From DATEPR01 sp036503065 (GTDB taxonomy: Bacteria > Actinomycetota > Actinomycetes > Mycobacteriales > Pseudonocardiaceae): 14,045 nt of DNA. Below are positions 6,161 through 12,848 of the stretch, in pieces (the first letter of the stretch is position 1; the number at the start of each line of letters is the position of its first letter). Both the position numbers and the translations under genes were made by a program. The notes under the pieces were generated by a model, which saw only the letters and a program-made list of their open reading frames with translations, was not told the origin of the DNA and did not search any database. Location: NCBI GenBank assembly GCA_036503065.1, contig DASXXM010000162.1, forward strand, positions 1 through 14,045, written 5' to 3'.

Positions 6161-7816
6161 TCACAGGTCCCCGAGGTAGGGCAGTTTCCCCATGTCGGGC
6201 GAGGAGGACATCCACTCGCGCAGCGTTCTGGTAGCCAGGACGTCATCCTCGTTGTAGTCCAGCAGCCTCCGTCGTTGGCTCGGTTCGGCCGGGGCACCGT
6301 CGAAACCGACCGCGTCGCGGTACCAGCGCATGGAGTTCTCGCCGCTGGCCGCCGGGTCGCGCCAGTGGAAACCGGCGGCAGGCGCGATCGTCTTCAGGCC
6401 CTTCCCGTGCGCGCACAGGAAGGTGTCCGAGACGACCCGGAACAGGTCGACCCACAGTTCCGACTCGATGAACGACTCGACTGCCTGCCGGTCCGGCACG
6501 CCCGGGATGCCGGCGAACCGGTCCGCGGACGCCAGCAGCCAGCGGTTCTCGGCCAGTTCGTTGTAGCAGTACGCGCGGAAACTCAAGTTGGCCGCGGCAG
6601 CGCGCGTCCGCACCTCCGTGAGCCACTGCCAGAACTCGCCGAACGACCGACCCTCGTCCGGCGTCGGCAGCCGTTGCCACGTAACGAAAGCGCGATATCC
6701 CGCCGGCAGGCCCAGCGCGTCGACCCGTGGCCCGGACAGCAGGCTGCCCCACAGGTACGCGCCGGAATCGCCGAAACTCTCCATGTCCACGTCGACCTCG
6801 ATGTCCGCCCTTGGCACCGAGACCTCGCGCACCCGCCGCACGACGGTCATGTCGGCCAGCCACGCCCGCGCCAGCGCGACCGCGTCCGTGAACGGGATGC
6901 TGACCAGCGGCACCGGCGGATCCTCCGCCGGGGACAACGCGGCCAGCTCGTCCACGGTCCGCACGCCCGCGTGCCGCAACGCAACGGCGTCCTCACCGCG
7001 CAGCACCAGACTCACGTCCCTGGCCGCCGTGAGGTCCGCCGCACACGTCGGCCACCACGGGCAACTGCGACAGTCCATGATCCGCGACGGCCACGCCAAC
7101 GGTGTGGCACCGGACCGGGCCGCGTCCGCGACGGCGAGCCGGTCGGCGAACCTGGCCTCGTACTCGGACAGCGCGGTACGGCCGCCGGGCCACGACGGTG
7201 CCTCCAGGTCGTGCCACAGCACGGCGTCCGCGTCCAGCCCGATGACCCCGCCGACCGCCCGCCCGGCCGCGGCCTTGCCGACCGCCCGCAGCAGTTGCCG
7301 TATGTGCACCAGGCGGAGCTGGTCCCGTGGCTGCGGCCGGACCTTGCGCAACGGATCGGCCCTGCTGCCCGCCGGGGTCGGGTCGGACAGCGGCGACGTG
7401 CGCGCGCCGGTGCCCGGGTCGGTCACCTTGTGCCGGACCACCAACACCGGCAGATAGCCATCGCCGAGCCGCACCAGCAGGTCGATCCGGCCGCGCCGGC
7501 CGCCGACCGGGTCGCGGGGCAACTGGGCGTTCCAGATGAACCGGGCGCCGGCCTGCATGGCGCCCATGGTGGCGCGTTCCCGGTCGGCCGAGGTCAGCTC
7601 GGGTCCGGCCGGGATCTCCATCCACGCCGAACCGAACAGCCGGGCCAGGCCGTCGCCCACCGTGCGTCGGTGCGCGGTCGCGTCCGCGGCGCGTTGCTCA
7701 CCGGCCGGATCGGGCGGCGATTTGGCCGCGTCGACCATCGTCGGATCGTTGTCCAGGTGTACCCGGCGTCGGCAGCGGGTGACCACGCCAGCATCGAGCA
7801 GCACCGGATTGTTCAC
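6161..7816 (-). CDS. TM0106-family RecB-like putative nuclease with C-terminal RNase H-like domain
   Basis: A 551-aa protein starting at GTG 7816; GTG 7852 would add 12 residues. The chosen start begins NNPVLLDAGVVTRCRRRVHL, the usual family opening, and has TAGAGT 8 nt before it. The N-terminal half is a RecB/Cas4-like nuclease domain. C15 with C249-x2-C252-x5-C258 (DCRSCPWWPTC) gives the four-Cys pattern of Fe-S nucleases, and GRID carries D112. The expected D-x-K strand reads YLPVLVVRHK, so the second acidic residue is not evident. The C-terminal half has DEDD exonuclease-type motifs: DVDMES (D344, E346), AYCYNELAE, and LLDYNEDDVLATRTL (D525). No helicase domain is fused, unlike some homologues. 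Nucleic-acid processing or repair is the likely role; no substrate is established. Confidence 0.88.
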   Translation of the reverse strand: MNNPVLLDAGVVTRCRRRVHLDNDPTMVDAAKSPPDPAGEQRAADATAHRRTVGDGLARLFGSAWMEIPAGPELTSADRERATMGAMQAGARFIWNAQLPRDPVGGRRGRIDLLVRLGDGYLPVLVVRHKVTDPGTGARTSPLSDPTPAGSRADPLRKVRPQPRDQLRLVHIRQLLRAVGKAAAGRAVGGVIGLDADAVLWHDLEAPSWPGGRTALSEYEARFADRLAVADAARSGATPLAWPSRIMDCRSCPWWPTCAADLTAARDVSLVLRGEDAVALRHAGVRTVDELAALSPAEDPPVPLVSIPFTDAVALARAWLADMTVVRRVREVSVPRADIEVDVDMESFGDSGAYLWGSLLSGPRVDALGLPAGYRAFVTWQRLPTPDEGRSFGEFWQWLTEVRTRAAAANLSFRAYCYNELAENRWLLASADRFAGIPGVPDRQAVESFIESELWVDLFRVVSDTFLCAHGKGLKTIAPAAGFHWRDPAASGENSMRWYRDAVGFDGAPAEPSQRRRLLDYNEDDVLATRTLREWMSSSPDMGKLPYLGDL

Positions 7817-7824
7817 GGACAGAC

Positions 7825-7830
7825 ACTCTA
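7825..7830 (-). promoter_or_regulatory. -10 box TAGAGT, leaderless start of the nuclease gene
   Basis: TAGAGT on the minus strand ends 8 nt before GTG 7816, so the predicted transcript begins at or next to the start codon. No ribosome binding site precedes the GTG. This is the main reason for preferring 7816 over 7852. The -35 region is poor. Confidence 0.45.
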
Positions 7831-7898
7831 GAGCGTCCAGGACGGCCGACACCGCGCAACGGCGGGTTCGCGGACGTGCCCAGGACCCCGTCGGCCAC

Positions 7899-7904
7899 TA
7901 GATT
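7899..7904 (+). promoter_or_regulatory. -10 box TAGATT, leaderless start of the DUF6474 gene
   Basis: TAGATT ends 7 nt before ATG 7912, placing the likely transcription start at the A of the ATG. There is no Shine-Dalgarno sequence in the gap. No convincing -35 box. Confidence 0.45.
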
Positions 7905-7911
7905 TCCGACC

Positions 7912-8373
7912 ATGGCACGCGTCAAGAGGTTCAGGCCCCGACTAACGCCCAGCAGCGCCAAGAACCTGGTCGGCGTGGCGAAGGTCATCGGGCCCGCCGT
8001 GTTGCCGGTGGTCACGCCCTATCTCATGAAGGCCGCGGGCGCCGCACGAGACGGCCTGGACCGCCGTCGGGCCCGTCGGCTCGGGATCGACGTGGCCGAA
8101 CTGCCCGAATTCACCGGCCGGGGTGGTGCGCTGCACGTCCGGATCGTCGGCGCCGACCAGTCGCTGGCCGAACTGGAGGCTCGGCAGTCGGCGAGCGACG
8201 ACGACCGGACGTACGCGACCCGTGCCAGGGACACGCTGACGAACCTGGCCGCCGCCGTCCGAGCCGCGGAGCGGATGCCCACCGCCCGGCGGAAGGCCGC
8301 ACACAAGTCGATAAGCCACGGACTGGACCCGATCGAACGGGAACTGCTCCGCAGGCTCGGCGTGCCCGCTTGA
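7912..8373 (+). CDS. DUF6474 family protein (function unknown)
   Basis: A 153-aa basic protein of a family known only as an actinobacterial domain of unknown function. Start is ATG 7912 (MARVKRFRPRL). Residues 20-45 (NLVGVAKVIGPAVLPVVTPY) form one moderately hydrophobic stretch that could be a membrane anchor or a buried helix. The remainder is charged and helical, with GRGGALHVRI in the middle and a conserved-looking AAVRAAERMPTARRKAAHKS segment before the end. It diverges from the nuclease gene across 95 nt of shared promoter DNA, and 77 nt separate it from the membrane-protein gene downstream. The family name is from memory of the pattern; no function should be read into it. Confidence 0.8.
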   Translation: MARVKRFRPRLTPSSAKNLVGVAKVIGPAVLPVVTPYLMKAAGAARDGLDRRRARRLGIDVAELPEFTGRGGALHVRIVGADQSLAELEARQSASDDDRTYATRARDTLTNLAAAVRAAERMPTARRKAAHKSISHGLDPIERELLRRLGVPA

Positions 8374-8421
8374 GGGCCGCGCCCGTATTTCACCCGATGG
8401 TTGGAACCTGGGGGACGGATA

Positions 8422-8450
8422 CCGCAATCTGCGGCTTAGGCTCTTGAGCC
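8422..8450. promoter_or_regulatory. Two adjacent inverted repeats and -10 box before the copper cluster
   Basis: CCGCA-ATC-TGCGG (8422-8434) and GGCTC-TT-GAGCC (8439-8450) sit directly before GTG 8451. TAGGCT (8437-8442) overlaps the second repeat and ends 8 nt before the GTG, fitting a -10 box of a leaderless transcript. A repressor bound to these repeats would block the promoter. They do not match a CsoR operator that I recognise. Confidence 0.4.
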
Positions 8451-8984
8451 GTGACAGGTCAGCCGGCCCCGACCAGGGGCGTGCCCCGGATCGTTCGGGG
8501 TGTCTCGCTGGCCGTCGTGTCGGCCGCGCTGGCCGTTGCCGCGCACACCGTGGCCGGCGGCATGCTGCCGGATCCGGGACTGATCGCGTTGCTCACCGTG
8601 GGTGTGGCCGCGGTCGGCATCGCCATCGCCGACCGTCGCCGCGGCCAGGGCACGATCCTGCTCGTGCTGGGGGCCGCCCAGTTGGCCACGCACGTGCTGC
8701 TCTCGGTGGCCGGCCATGGCATGCCCGACGTTGTCGACCCGCTGGTGATGACCGCCGCGCACGCGGCGGCGGTGCTGGTCACCGCGGTCCTGTTGGCCAG
8801 GGCCGACGGCGTGGTGTTCGGGCTGGCCGGCCTGCTGGCGATGCTGCTGCCACGGTTCCTGGTGACTCCGCCGCCGCCCGTAGGGCCACGTGTGTCGTGG
8901 CGCTGGGTCGTGCCGGTGGACCGGGCGAGGGCCGTACTGCTGCGCCTGGCCAATCCGCGTCGGGGCCCGCCGGTGCCGGCCTGA
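8451..8984 (+). CDS. Small integral membrane protein (177 aa), first gene of copper cluster
   Basis: No family name can be given with confidence. The start is GTG 8451; no Shine-Dalgarno is present and a -10-like TAGGCT precedes it, so translation may be leaderless. Hydrophobic segments at about 17-38, 43-60, 67-86, 102-116 and 121-137 predict four or five membrane helices. Histidines fall in or near them (AAHTVAG, ATHVLLSVAGHGM, TAAHAAAV). The C-terminal 40 residues are Pro/Arg-rich (PPPPVGPRVSWRW) and probably cytoplasmic. It lies 89 nt before ycnI on the same strand, which suggests a role in copper handling at the membrane, with the His residues as possible ligands. That is inference from position. 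Confidence 0.75.
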   Translation: MTGQPAPTRGVPRIVRGVSLAVVSAALAVAAHTVAGGMLPDPGLIALLTVGVAAVGIAIADRRRGQGTILLVLGAAQLATHVLLSVAGHGMPDVVDPLVMTAAHAAAVLVTAVLLARADGVVFGLAGLLAMLLPRFLVTPPPPVGPRVSWRWVVPVDRARAVLLRLANPRRGPPVPA

Positions 8985-9073
8985 CCGACCGCCGTAGGCC
9001 GGTCACCCGCACCCGTCCCCATTACCCGAGCACCGGCCGCGATCGGTCGTGTGCCCACAAACGTGGAGAACTC

Positions 9074-9799
9074 ATGTCAACCCGACGATCCATCGCGCGT
9101 ACCGGCGCGATCCTGACCGCGACAACCTTGACCGTCCTGCTCGGTGCCGGCGTCGCCGCGGCACACGTGTCCGCGCACAGCCCCGACAACCCCACGAAGG
9201 GCGGCGACGCCGAGATAGTGTTCCGGGTGCCGGACGAGGAGAACGCCGCACACACCGTCATGGTGCGGGTCAACTTCTCGACGACCAGCCCACTGTCCAA
9301 TGCGGGCATCAAGCCGGTGGCGGGCTGGACCGCCCAAGAAACCATGATGACGCTGGCCAAGCCGGTGAAGATGTCCGACCAGACGATCACCACCGCCGTC
9401 CGGTCGATCACGTGGACCGCACCGGCGGGCGGCGGCATCGTGCCAGGCCAGTTCCAGGAGTTCGCCATCACCGTCGAAGGACTGCCGGACAACACCGACC
9501 AACTGGTCATGCCGGCGGTCCAGACCTACGACAACGGCGACGTGGTCAACTGGAATCAGCCGACAGTGGCGGGCCAGGCGGAACCGGAACACCCGGCCCC
9601 CAACCTGACCCTGGCCGACGCCAACCCGGCACCACCGGCCGCACAGTCCACATCGGACACCACGGCCCGCTGGCTCGGCGGCGCCGGTCTCATCATTGCC
9701 GCGCTGGCCCTGGGATTCGGTCTCGGCGCCTTCGTCCGTAGCCGTCGGCCCACCGCCACGACACCGGCCGAAAAGCCACGACAGGAGTCCGAGGTATGA
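9074..9799 (+). CDS. ycnI: YcnI family copper-binding protein (DUF1775)
   Basis: A 241-aa secreted, membrane-anchored copper-binding protein. ATG 9074 follows GGAGA by 6 nt. The signal peptide runs to about residue 30 (TVLLGAGVAAA) and cleavage before H31 would leave an N-terminal histidine. That His is the copper ligand of the mono-histidine brace described for B. subtilis YcnI. H35 follows closely (HVSAHSP). The DUF1775 core spans about 31-165, including FRVPDEE, VNFSTTSPL and ITWTAPAGG. A Pro/Ala-rich linker, one C-terminal membrane helix (about 203-225) and a basic tail SRRP complete it. The stop overlaps an ATG as ATGA (9796-9799), the usual coupling to the next gene, but a 122-nt repeat lies just beyond. 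With copC and copD it likely works in periplasmic-side copper capture or uptake. Confidence 0.92.
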   Translation: MSTRRSIARTGAILTATTLTVLLGAGVAAAHVSAHSPDNPTKGGDAEIVFRVPDEENAAHTVMVRVNFSTTSPLSNAGIKPVAGWTAQETMMTLAKPVKMSDQTITTAVRSITWTAPAGGGIVPGQFQEFAITVEGLPDNTDQLVMPAVQTYDNGDVVNWNQPTVAGQAEPEHPAPNLTLADANPAPPAAQSTSDTTARWLGGAGLIIAALALGFGLGAFVRSRRPTATTPAEKPRQESEV

Positions 9800-9821
9800 C
9801 ACCCGGCAGTTGTCAAACCGC

Positions 9822-9849
9822 TTGTCCACAGGTTCACCGGTTATCCACA
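9822..9849 (+). promoter_or_regulatory. Pair of DnaA-box-like 9-mers in repeat copy 2
   Basis: TTGTCCACA (9822-9830) and TTATCCACA (9841-9849) with 10 nt between, the same order and spacing as in copy 1. Both 9-mers are unchanged between copies, although the 10-nt spacer differs at about half its positions. Confidence 0.5.
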
Positions 9850-9894
9850 ACTTCCCGGCGCCTCCCCCATTCGGGGCTTGACAAAGGTAGATTG

Positions 9895-9914
9895 AAAAAG
9901 GGCCGTAGCCCCCG
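9895..9914 (-). terminator. Minus-strand terminator-type hairpin in repeat copy 2
   Basis: On the minus strand GGGC (9911-9908), TACG loop, GCCC (9903-9900) and five Ts (9899-9895). It faces away from copC and against the direction of the copper genes, so it would stop only antisense transcription here. Confidence 0.5.
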
Positions 9915-9921
9915 AGGTTGG

Positions 9922-10482
9922 GTGGGGGTCTGCCTGCGGGCGCGGCGAAATTCCCGGCGGATTGTTGTTGTGGCTGTGTTGGCCGGGTTTGCCGTGCTGG
10001 GCTTGGGTTCTCCCGCGTTCGCGCACGACGTGCTCGTTGGCAGCGCGCCGGCCGCGGGTGCCACTGTGGCGCGCGGGCCGGCCGAGGTTCGGTTCGATTT
10101 CAACGCTCCCGTGCGGCAGGGGCCGAACACCATCACCGTGGTCGGCCCGAACGGCACCCACTGGGAACGCACCGAGAACGCCACCGTGACCGGCAACTCG
10201 GTGTCCGCTCCGGTCGCACCGCTCGGCGCGGCAGGCGTCTACACGGCCGGCTACCGGATCATCTCGGCCGACGGCCACCCGGTGACCGGCGAGATCCACT
10301 TCACGCTGACCGTGGCCGGCAACGGCACCCCCGTGGGTGCGGCGGCCGCCGCACCCACCATCAGCGGTGGTGGTGGCGGTGGTGTCCCGATCTGGATCTG
10401 GATCGCGGGTGCGGCCGTGCTGCTGGGTGTCGTGCTGTTCGTGGTCCTGCGCACCGGCCGCGGCCGCGGGGACAGCGCATGA
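9922..10482 (+). CDS. copC: CopC family copper-binding protein
   Basis: A 186-aa exported copper chaperone, with the start taken as GTG 9922. The signal peptide (RRIVVVAVLAGFAVLGLG) ends with AFA, so cleavage would expose H35 in HDVLVGSAPAAGA. That His with D117 and H119 of ISADGHPVTG matches the Cu(II) ligands of CopC proteins. The beta-sandwich core spans about 35-135; a Gly-rich hinge (about 147-154) and a C-terminal membrane helix (WIWIAGAAVLLGVVLFVVL) anchor it. copD overlaps by ATGA at 10479. The start is uncertain: GAGG lies only 4 nt before GTG 9922, while the frame is open back to ATG 9796, which overlaps the ycnI stop. Using 9796 would add 42 residues encoded by the repeat. SRRIVV could be a weak Tat motif. 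Confidence 0.88.
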   Translation: MGVCLRARRNSRRIVVVAVLAGFAVLGLGSPAFAHDVLVGSAPAAGATVARGPAEVRFDFNAPVRQGPNTITVVGPNGTHWERTENATVTGNSVSAPVAPLGAAGVYTAGYRIISADGHPVTGEIHFTLTVAGNGTPVGAAAAAPTISGGGGGGVPIWIWIAGAAVLLGVVLFVVLRTGRGRGDSA

Positions 10483-11516
10483 CCAGCCCGACCACGACCG
10501 CCGCCGCTCGCCGGCCGCGCTATCCGCTGCTGCTCGTGCTGGCGTGTGGCGCGGTGTTCGGCACGCTCGTCGGCCTGGCACTGACGGCGACCGCCGCGGT
10601 GCCGGGCATCGTCGCGCCGGGCACGGCGGTCGTGGTCGGGCTGCCGCTGTCGCGGGCACTGGTGGACCTGGCCGCACTGACCACGGTCGGCATGAGCTTC
10701 CTGCCCACCCTGGTCGGCGACCGGGCGCGCCGTGCCGCAGGCGCGCTGGCGCTGGCACGGCGGATCGCCGCGGTCAGCTCCGCGGTGTGGCTGGTCGCGG
10801 CGCTCACGTCACTGGTGCTGGAGGTGGCCGACTACGCACCCGGCAAGCCGGTCACCGTGGCGGCCGTCGTGACGTACGTTCGGCAGCTCCCGTCCGGGCA
10901 GGGTCTGGCCGTGGTGGCGTGCTGTGCGCTGGTGTACCTGGTCGTCGCGGTGCTCGCGGTACGGCGGGGCGAGACGGTACCGGTCGAACTGCGGATCACC
11001 GTGGCGATGTTCGCCCTGCTGCCGTTGCCCGTCACCGGGCACGCCGCGATGGACGCGGCGGGCTGGCGCGACGTCACCATGATCTCGATGGAACTGCACG
11101 TGGTCGGCGCGGTGTGCTGGACCGGCGGCCTGCTCGCGGTGCTGCTCCTGCTGGCCAACCAACGTGACGCCCTTGCCGACGCGTTGCCCCGGTTCTCCCG
11201 GCTGGCCACGGTGTGCGTGTGCGTCGTCGCCGTCACGGGCGCCTACAACGGCTGGTTCGAGTTGTACGCCACACCGGGCGTGCACTGGTACGTCGCGCTG
11301 TTCACGACCGGCTACGGCTGGATCCTGATCGGCAAGCTCACGTGCGTGCTGGCGGCAGGCGCGCTCGGCGGCTACACGCGGTTCCGGCTGCTGCCCAGGA
11401 TCGTCCAACGGCGCGCGACCGCGGTGCTGACCTGGGCGACTCTGGAAACGGCCGTGCTGGGCGTCGCGTTCGGCCTGGCCGCGGTGCTGGTCAGGGCGCC
11501 GGTCGTGAGCGGTTAG
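10479..11516 (+). CDS. copD: CopD family copper resistance/uptake membrane protein
   Basis: A 345-aa polytopic inner-membrane protein with about nine predicted helices. Start ATG 10479 overlaps the copC stop (ATGA), indicating translational coupling. Helices are visible at about 16-38, 52-78, 94-116, 133-158, 170-190, 200-226, 238-258, 272-300 and 312-335. Conserved-type histidine motifs are TGHAAMD and SMELHVVGAVCWTGG, followed by the FSRLATVCV segment of the CopD domain. The partner CopC and the upstream YcnI suggest transfer of copper from the exported proteins across the membrane. Whether this is import or resistance is not readable from sequence. Its stop overlaps the stop of the convergent hydrolase gene by 3 nt, leaving no room for a terminator. 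Confidence 0.92.
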   Translation: MTSPTTTAAARRPRYPLLLVLACGAVFGTLVGLALTATAAVPGIVAPGTAVVVGLPLSRALVDLAALTTVGMSFLPTLVGDRARRAAGALALARRIAAVSSAVWLVAALTSLVLEVADYAPGKPVTVAAVVTYVRQLPSGQGLAVVACCALVYLVVAVLAVRRGETVPVELRITVAMFALLPLPVTGHAAMDAAGWRDVTMISMELHVVGAVCWTGGLLAVLLLLANQRDALADALPRFSRLATVCVCVVAVTGAYNGWFELYATPGVHWYVALFTTGYGWILIGKLTCVLAAGALGGYTRFRLLPRIVQRRATAVLTWATLETAVLGVAFGLAAVLVRAPVVSG

Positions 11517-12292
11517 CCGGCGCTGCCCCGCAGCAGTACCCCGGCCACCAGTTCCGGATCGTCGGACATCGGCACGTGGCCGCAGCCGGGCAGCCGGATG
11601 TGCCGGGCCATCGGCAGCGCGGCCCTGGCCTGCCGTGCCTGGTAGGGCGGCAGCACCAGGTCCCGCGCGCCCCACGCGATGACGACCGGGATGCCGGCGG
11701 GGACCGTGCCGGTGAACGGCGTTGCCTCGCGCACCAGCGTGTGCAGCGCCGGTTGGGCGCGGGTGAAGGCGCGGAAGTCGCCCAGCGCCAGTTCCGGATC
11801 GAGCCGGCCCGGATGGGCGTTGATCCAGCCGAACATTATCGCCCGGCCCGCCGTGGTCCGCACCAGCCGAGGGGCCCGGTCGCCGACCCGCCTGCCGACC
11901 CGTTCCACCGTGCCGAACAGCCGGCGGGTGTAGCCGAAACCGGCGTCGGTGCGCCAGAAACCGGCCGGGGACAGTGCGGTGGCCGAGCGGACGATGCCGA
12001 GCACCGCGGCTTCCAGGGCCATCCGGCCGCCGAGCGAGTTGCCCGCGATGTGCGGTCGGTCCAGACCCTGCTGCTCGAAGAACGTGGTCAGCTCGTCGTG
12101 CAGGATCCCGACTCCGGTGCGGCCGTCGAGGACCAGCGGATCGGACTCGCCGTGGCCGGGCAGGTCGACCAGGATCACCTCGCGCCGGCCGGTGAGGTGC
12201 TTGAGCACCGGGTACCAGGCCTGCCTGCGGTGACCGACGCCGTGCAGCAGCACCAGCGGCGGTCCGGATCCGATGCGTTCGAACGCCAGCAT
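11513..12292 (-). CDS. Alpha/beta hydrolase
   Basis: A 259-aa alpha/beta-hydrolase-fold enzyme of unknown substrate, probably an esterase-like or C-C-bond hydrolase. Start ATG 12292 has GGGAGG 5 nt upstream. LLHGVGH (15-21) provides the oxyanion loop, and DLPGHGES (43-50) is the typical following strand and turn. The nucleophile elbow is GNSLGG with S86. D211 (WGARD) and H239 (GCGHVP) complete the triad. The cap lies around 110-200. No signal peptide, so cytoplasmic. It is convergent with copD and overlaps it at the stops. It may be transcribed with the 97-aa gene 63 nt upstream or from its own promoter near 12318-12323. Confidence 0.92.
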   Translation of the reverse strand: MLAFERIGSGPPLVLLHGVGHRRQAWYPVLKHLTGRREVILVDLPGHGESDPLVLDGRTGVGILHDELTTFFEQQGLDRPHIAGNSLGGRMALEAAVLGIVRSATALSPAGFWRTDAGFGYTRRLFGTVERVGRRVGDRAPRLVRTTAGRAIMFGWINAHPGRLDPELALGDFRAFTRAQPALHTLVREATPFTGTVPAGIPVVIAWGARDLVLPPYQARQARAALPMARHIRLPGCGHVPMSDDPELVAGVLLRGSAG

Positions 12293-12310
12293 GACGACCT
12301 CCCGACCGTT

Positions 12311-12325
12311 CCTACTGATGGTAGG
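12311..12325. promoter_or_regulatory. Inverted repeat CCTAC-TGATG-GTAGG before the hydrolase gene
   Basis: A perfect 5-bp inverted repeat with a 5-nt centre, 19-33 nt upstream of the hydrolase ATG on the minus strand. It overlaps TACCAT (12323-12318), a possible -10 box that would start transcription near 12311. A repressor site or short RNA hairpin is possible. Confidence 0.35.
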
Positions 12326-12355
12326 TTACCGGCCGGTCGGGCGCGTGTCGATCGA

Positions 12356-12649
12356 TCAGTCCTGTTCGGTGAACTGCGCTGTCGACGGGTGTGGATGTCG
12401 GAAGTTGTTCAAGCGGCGCATCGCGAGCACACTGCGCTCTTCCAGTTCCCTGCGGTCCAGCCAGCCGGCCGCGTAGTGGCGGTAGGCCTGGGCCAGCATC
12501 ACCAGCTCGGCCAGGTAACCGGCCGAGCGGCGGCGGCTGGACTCGGGCAGCCCGGCCAGCAGCGGTAACTGACTGTCCACGATCTCGTCCAACATGCTGG
12601 CAGCACGCACCGCCTTGCGCGCTCGCCATCCATGCAGCGGTCCCCGCAT
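12356..12649 (-). CDS. Hypothetical protein (97 aa)
   Basis: I do not recognise this protein. ATG 12649 is chosen because AGGTGG lies 5 nt upstream; GTG codons at 12655 and 12658 are alternatives adding two or three residues. It is predicted to be mostly helical and soluble. The N-terminus is basic (MRGPLHGWRARKAVRAASML). A long amphipathic helix pair follows, including SAGYLAELVMLAQAYRHYAA and LDRRELEERSVLAMRRL. The tail FRHPHPSTAQFTEQD is polar. No Cys, signal or membrane helix is seen. It precedes the hydrolase on the same strand by 63 nt, so they may be co-transcribed. Codon periodicity and the ribosome site support it as a real gene, but it is short. Confidence 0.6.
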   Translation of the reverse strand: MRGPLHGWRARKAVRAASMLDEIVDSQLPLLAGLPESSRRRSAGYLAELVMLAQAYRHYAAGWLDRRELEERSVLAMRRLNNFRHPHPSTAQFTEQD

Positions 12650-12812
12650 GGTCACCACCTGCCCACCAAAATCACCCCGATGCTGCTGGATCGCAGCTCA
12701 CCACCTCGACGTTACGTGCTGGAAATGTGGTGTCACCCTACTGAGCCACATGTCGACCTCCCGAGGGTAACTACGGCACGTTCAAACACTCCGCGCATTC
12801 GGAGCAGGCACG

Positions 12813-12842
12813 TTGGTGAGGTCTGCCATAGCTGATTAGGTT
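12813..12842 (+). promoter_or_regulatory. Promoter candidate for the gamma-glutamyltransferase gene
   Basis: TTGGTG (12813-12818), an 18-nt spacer and TAGGTT (12837-12842) give -35 and -10 boxes at canonical spacing. TAGGTT ends 6 nt before GTG 12849, so the transcript would be leaderless or nearly so. A GGGGAG string lies in the gap but is too close to the start to be a normal ribosome site. Confidence 0.45.
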
Positions 12843-12848
12843 GGGGAG

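Larger units (their letters stand above)
9810..9931 (-). repeat. 122-nt dispersed repeat, copy 2, at the ycnI/copC junction
   Basis: The reverse complement of this stretch aligns without gaps to 491-612. It keeps TTGTCAA (9810-9816), both DnaA-box-like 9-mers, CTTGACA (9877-9883), the hairpin with T-run and CCCCC-N10-GGGGG. It begins 11 nt after the ycnI stop and ends inside the first codons of copC as annotated here. The copC frame stays open through it. Confidence 0.85.

Noticed and set aside
6275..7831. Long plus-strand open frame (518 codons) antisense to the nuclease
   Set aside because: The translation is Arg/Pro/Gln-rich with no domain, while the minus strand encodes clear nuclease motifs. 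It is a codon-position shadow in GC-rich DNA.
491..9931. The inverted 122-nt copies as ends of one 9.4-kb composite mobile element
   Set aside because: The enclosed genes are ordinary chromosomal ones with no transposase or integrase, and the copies are too diverged to be ends of a recent element. Independent dispersed copies are simpler.
11213..12568. Plus-strand open frame (451 codons) over copD and the hydrolase
   Set aside because: It overlaps two real genes in the wrong frame or strand and has no recognisable domain.
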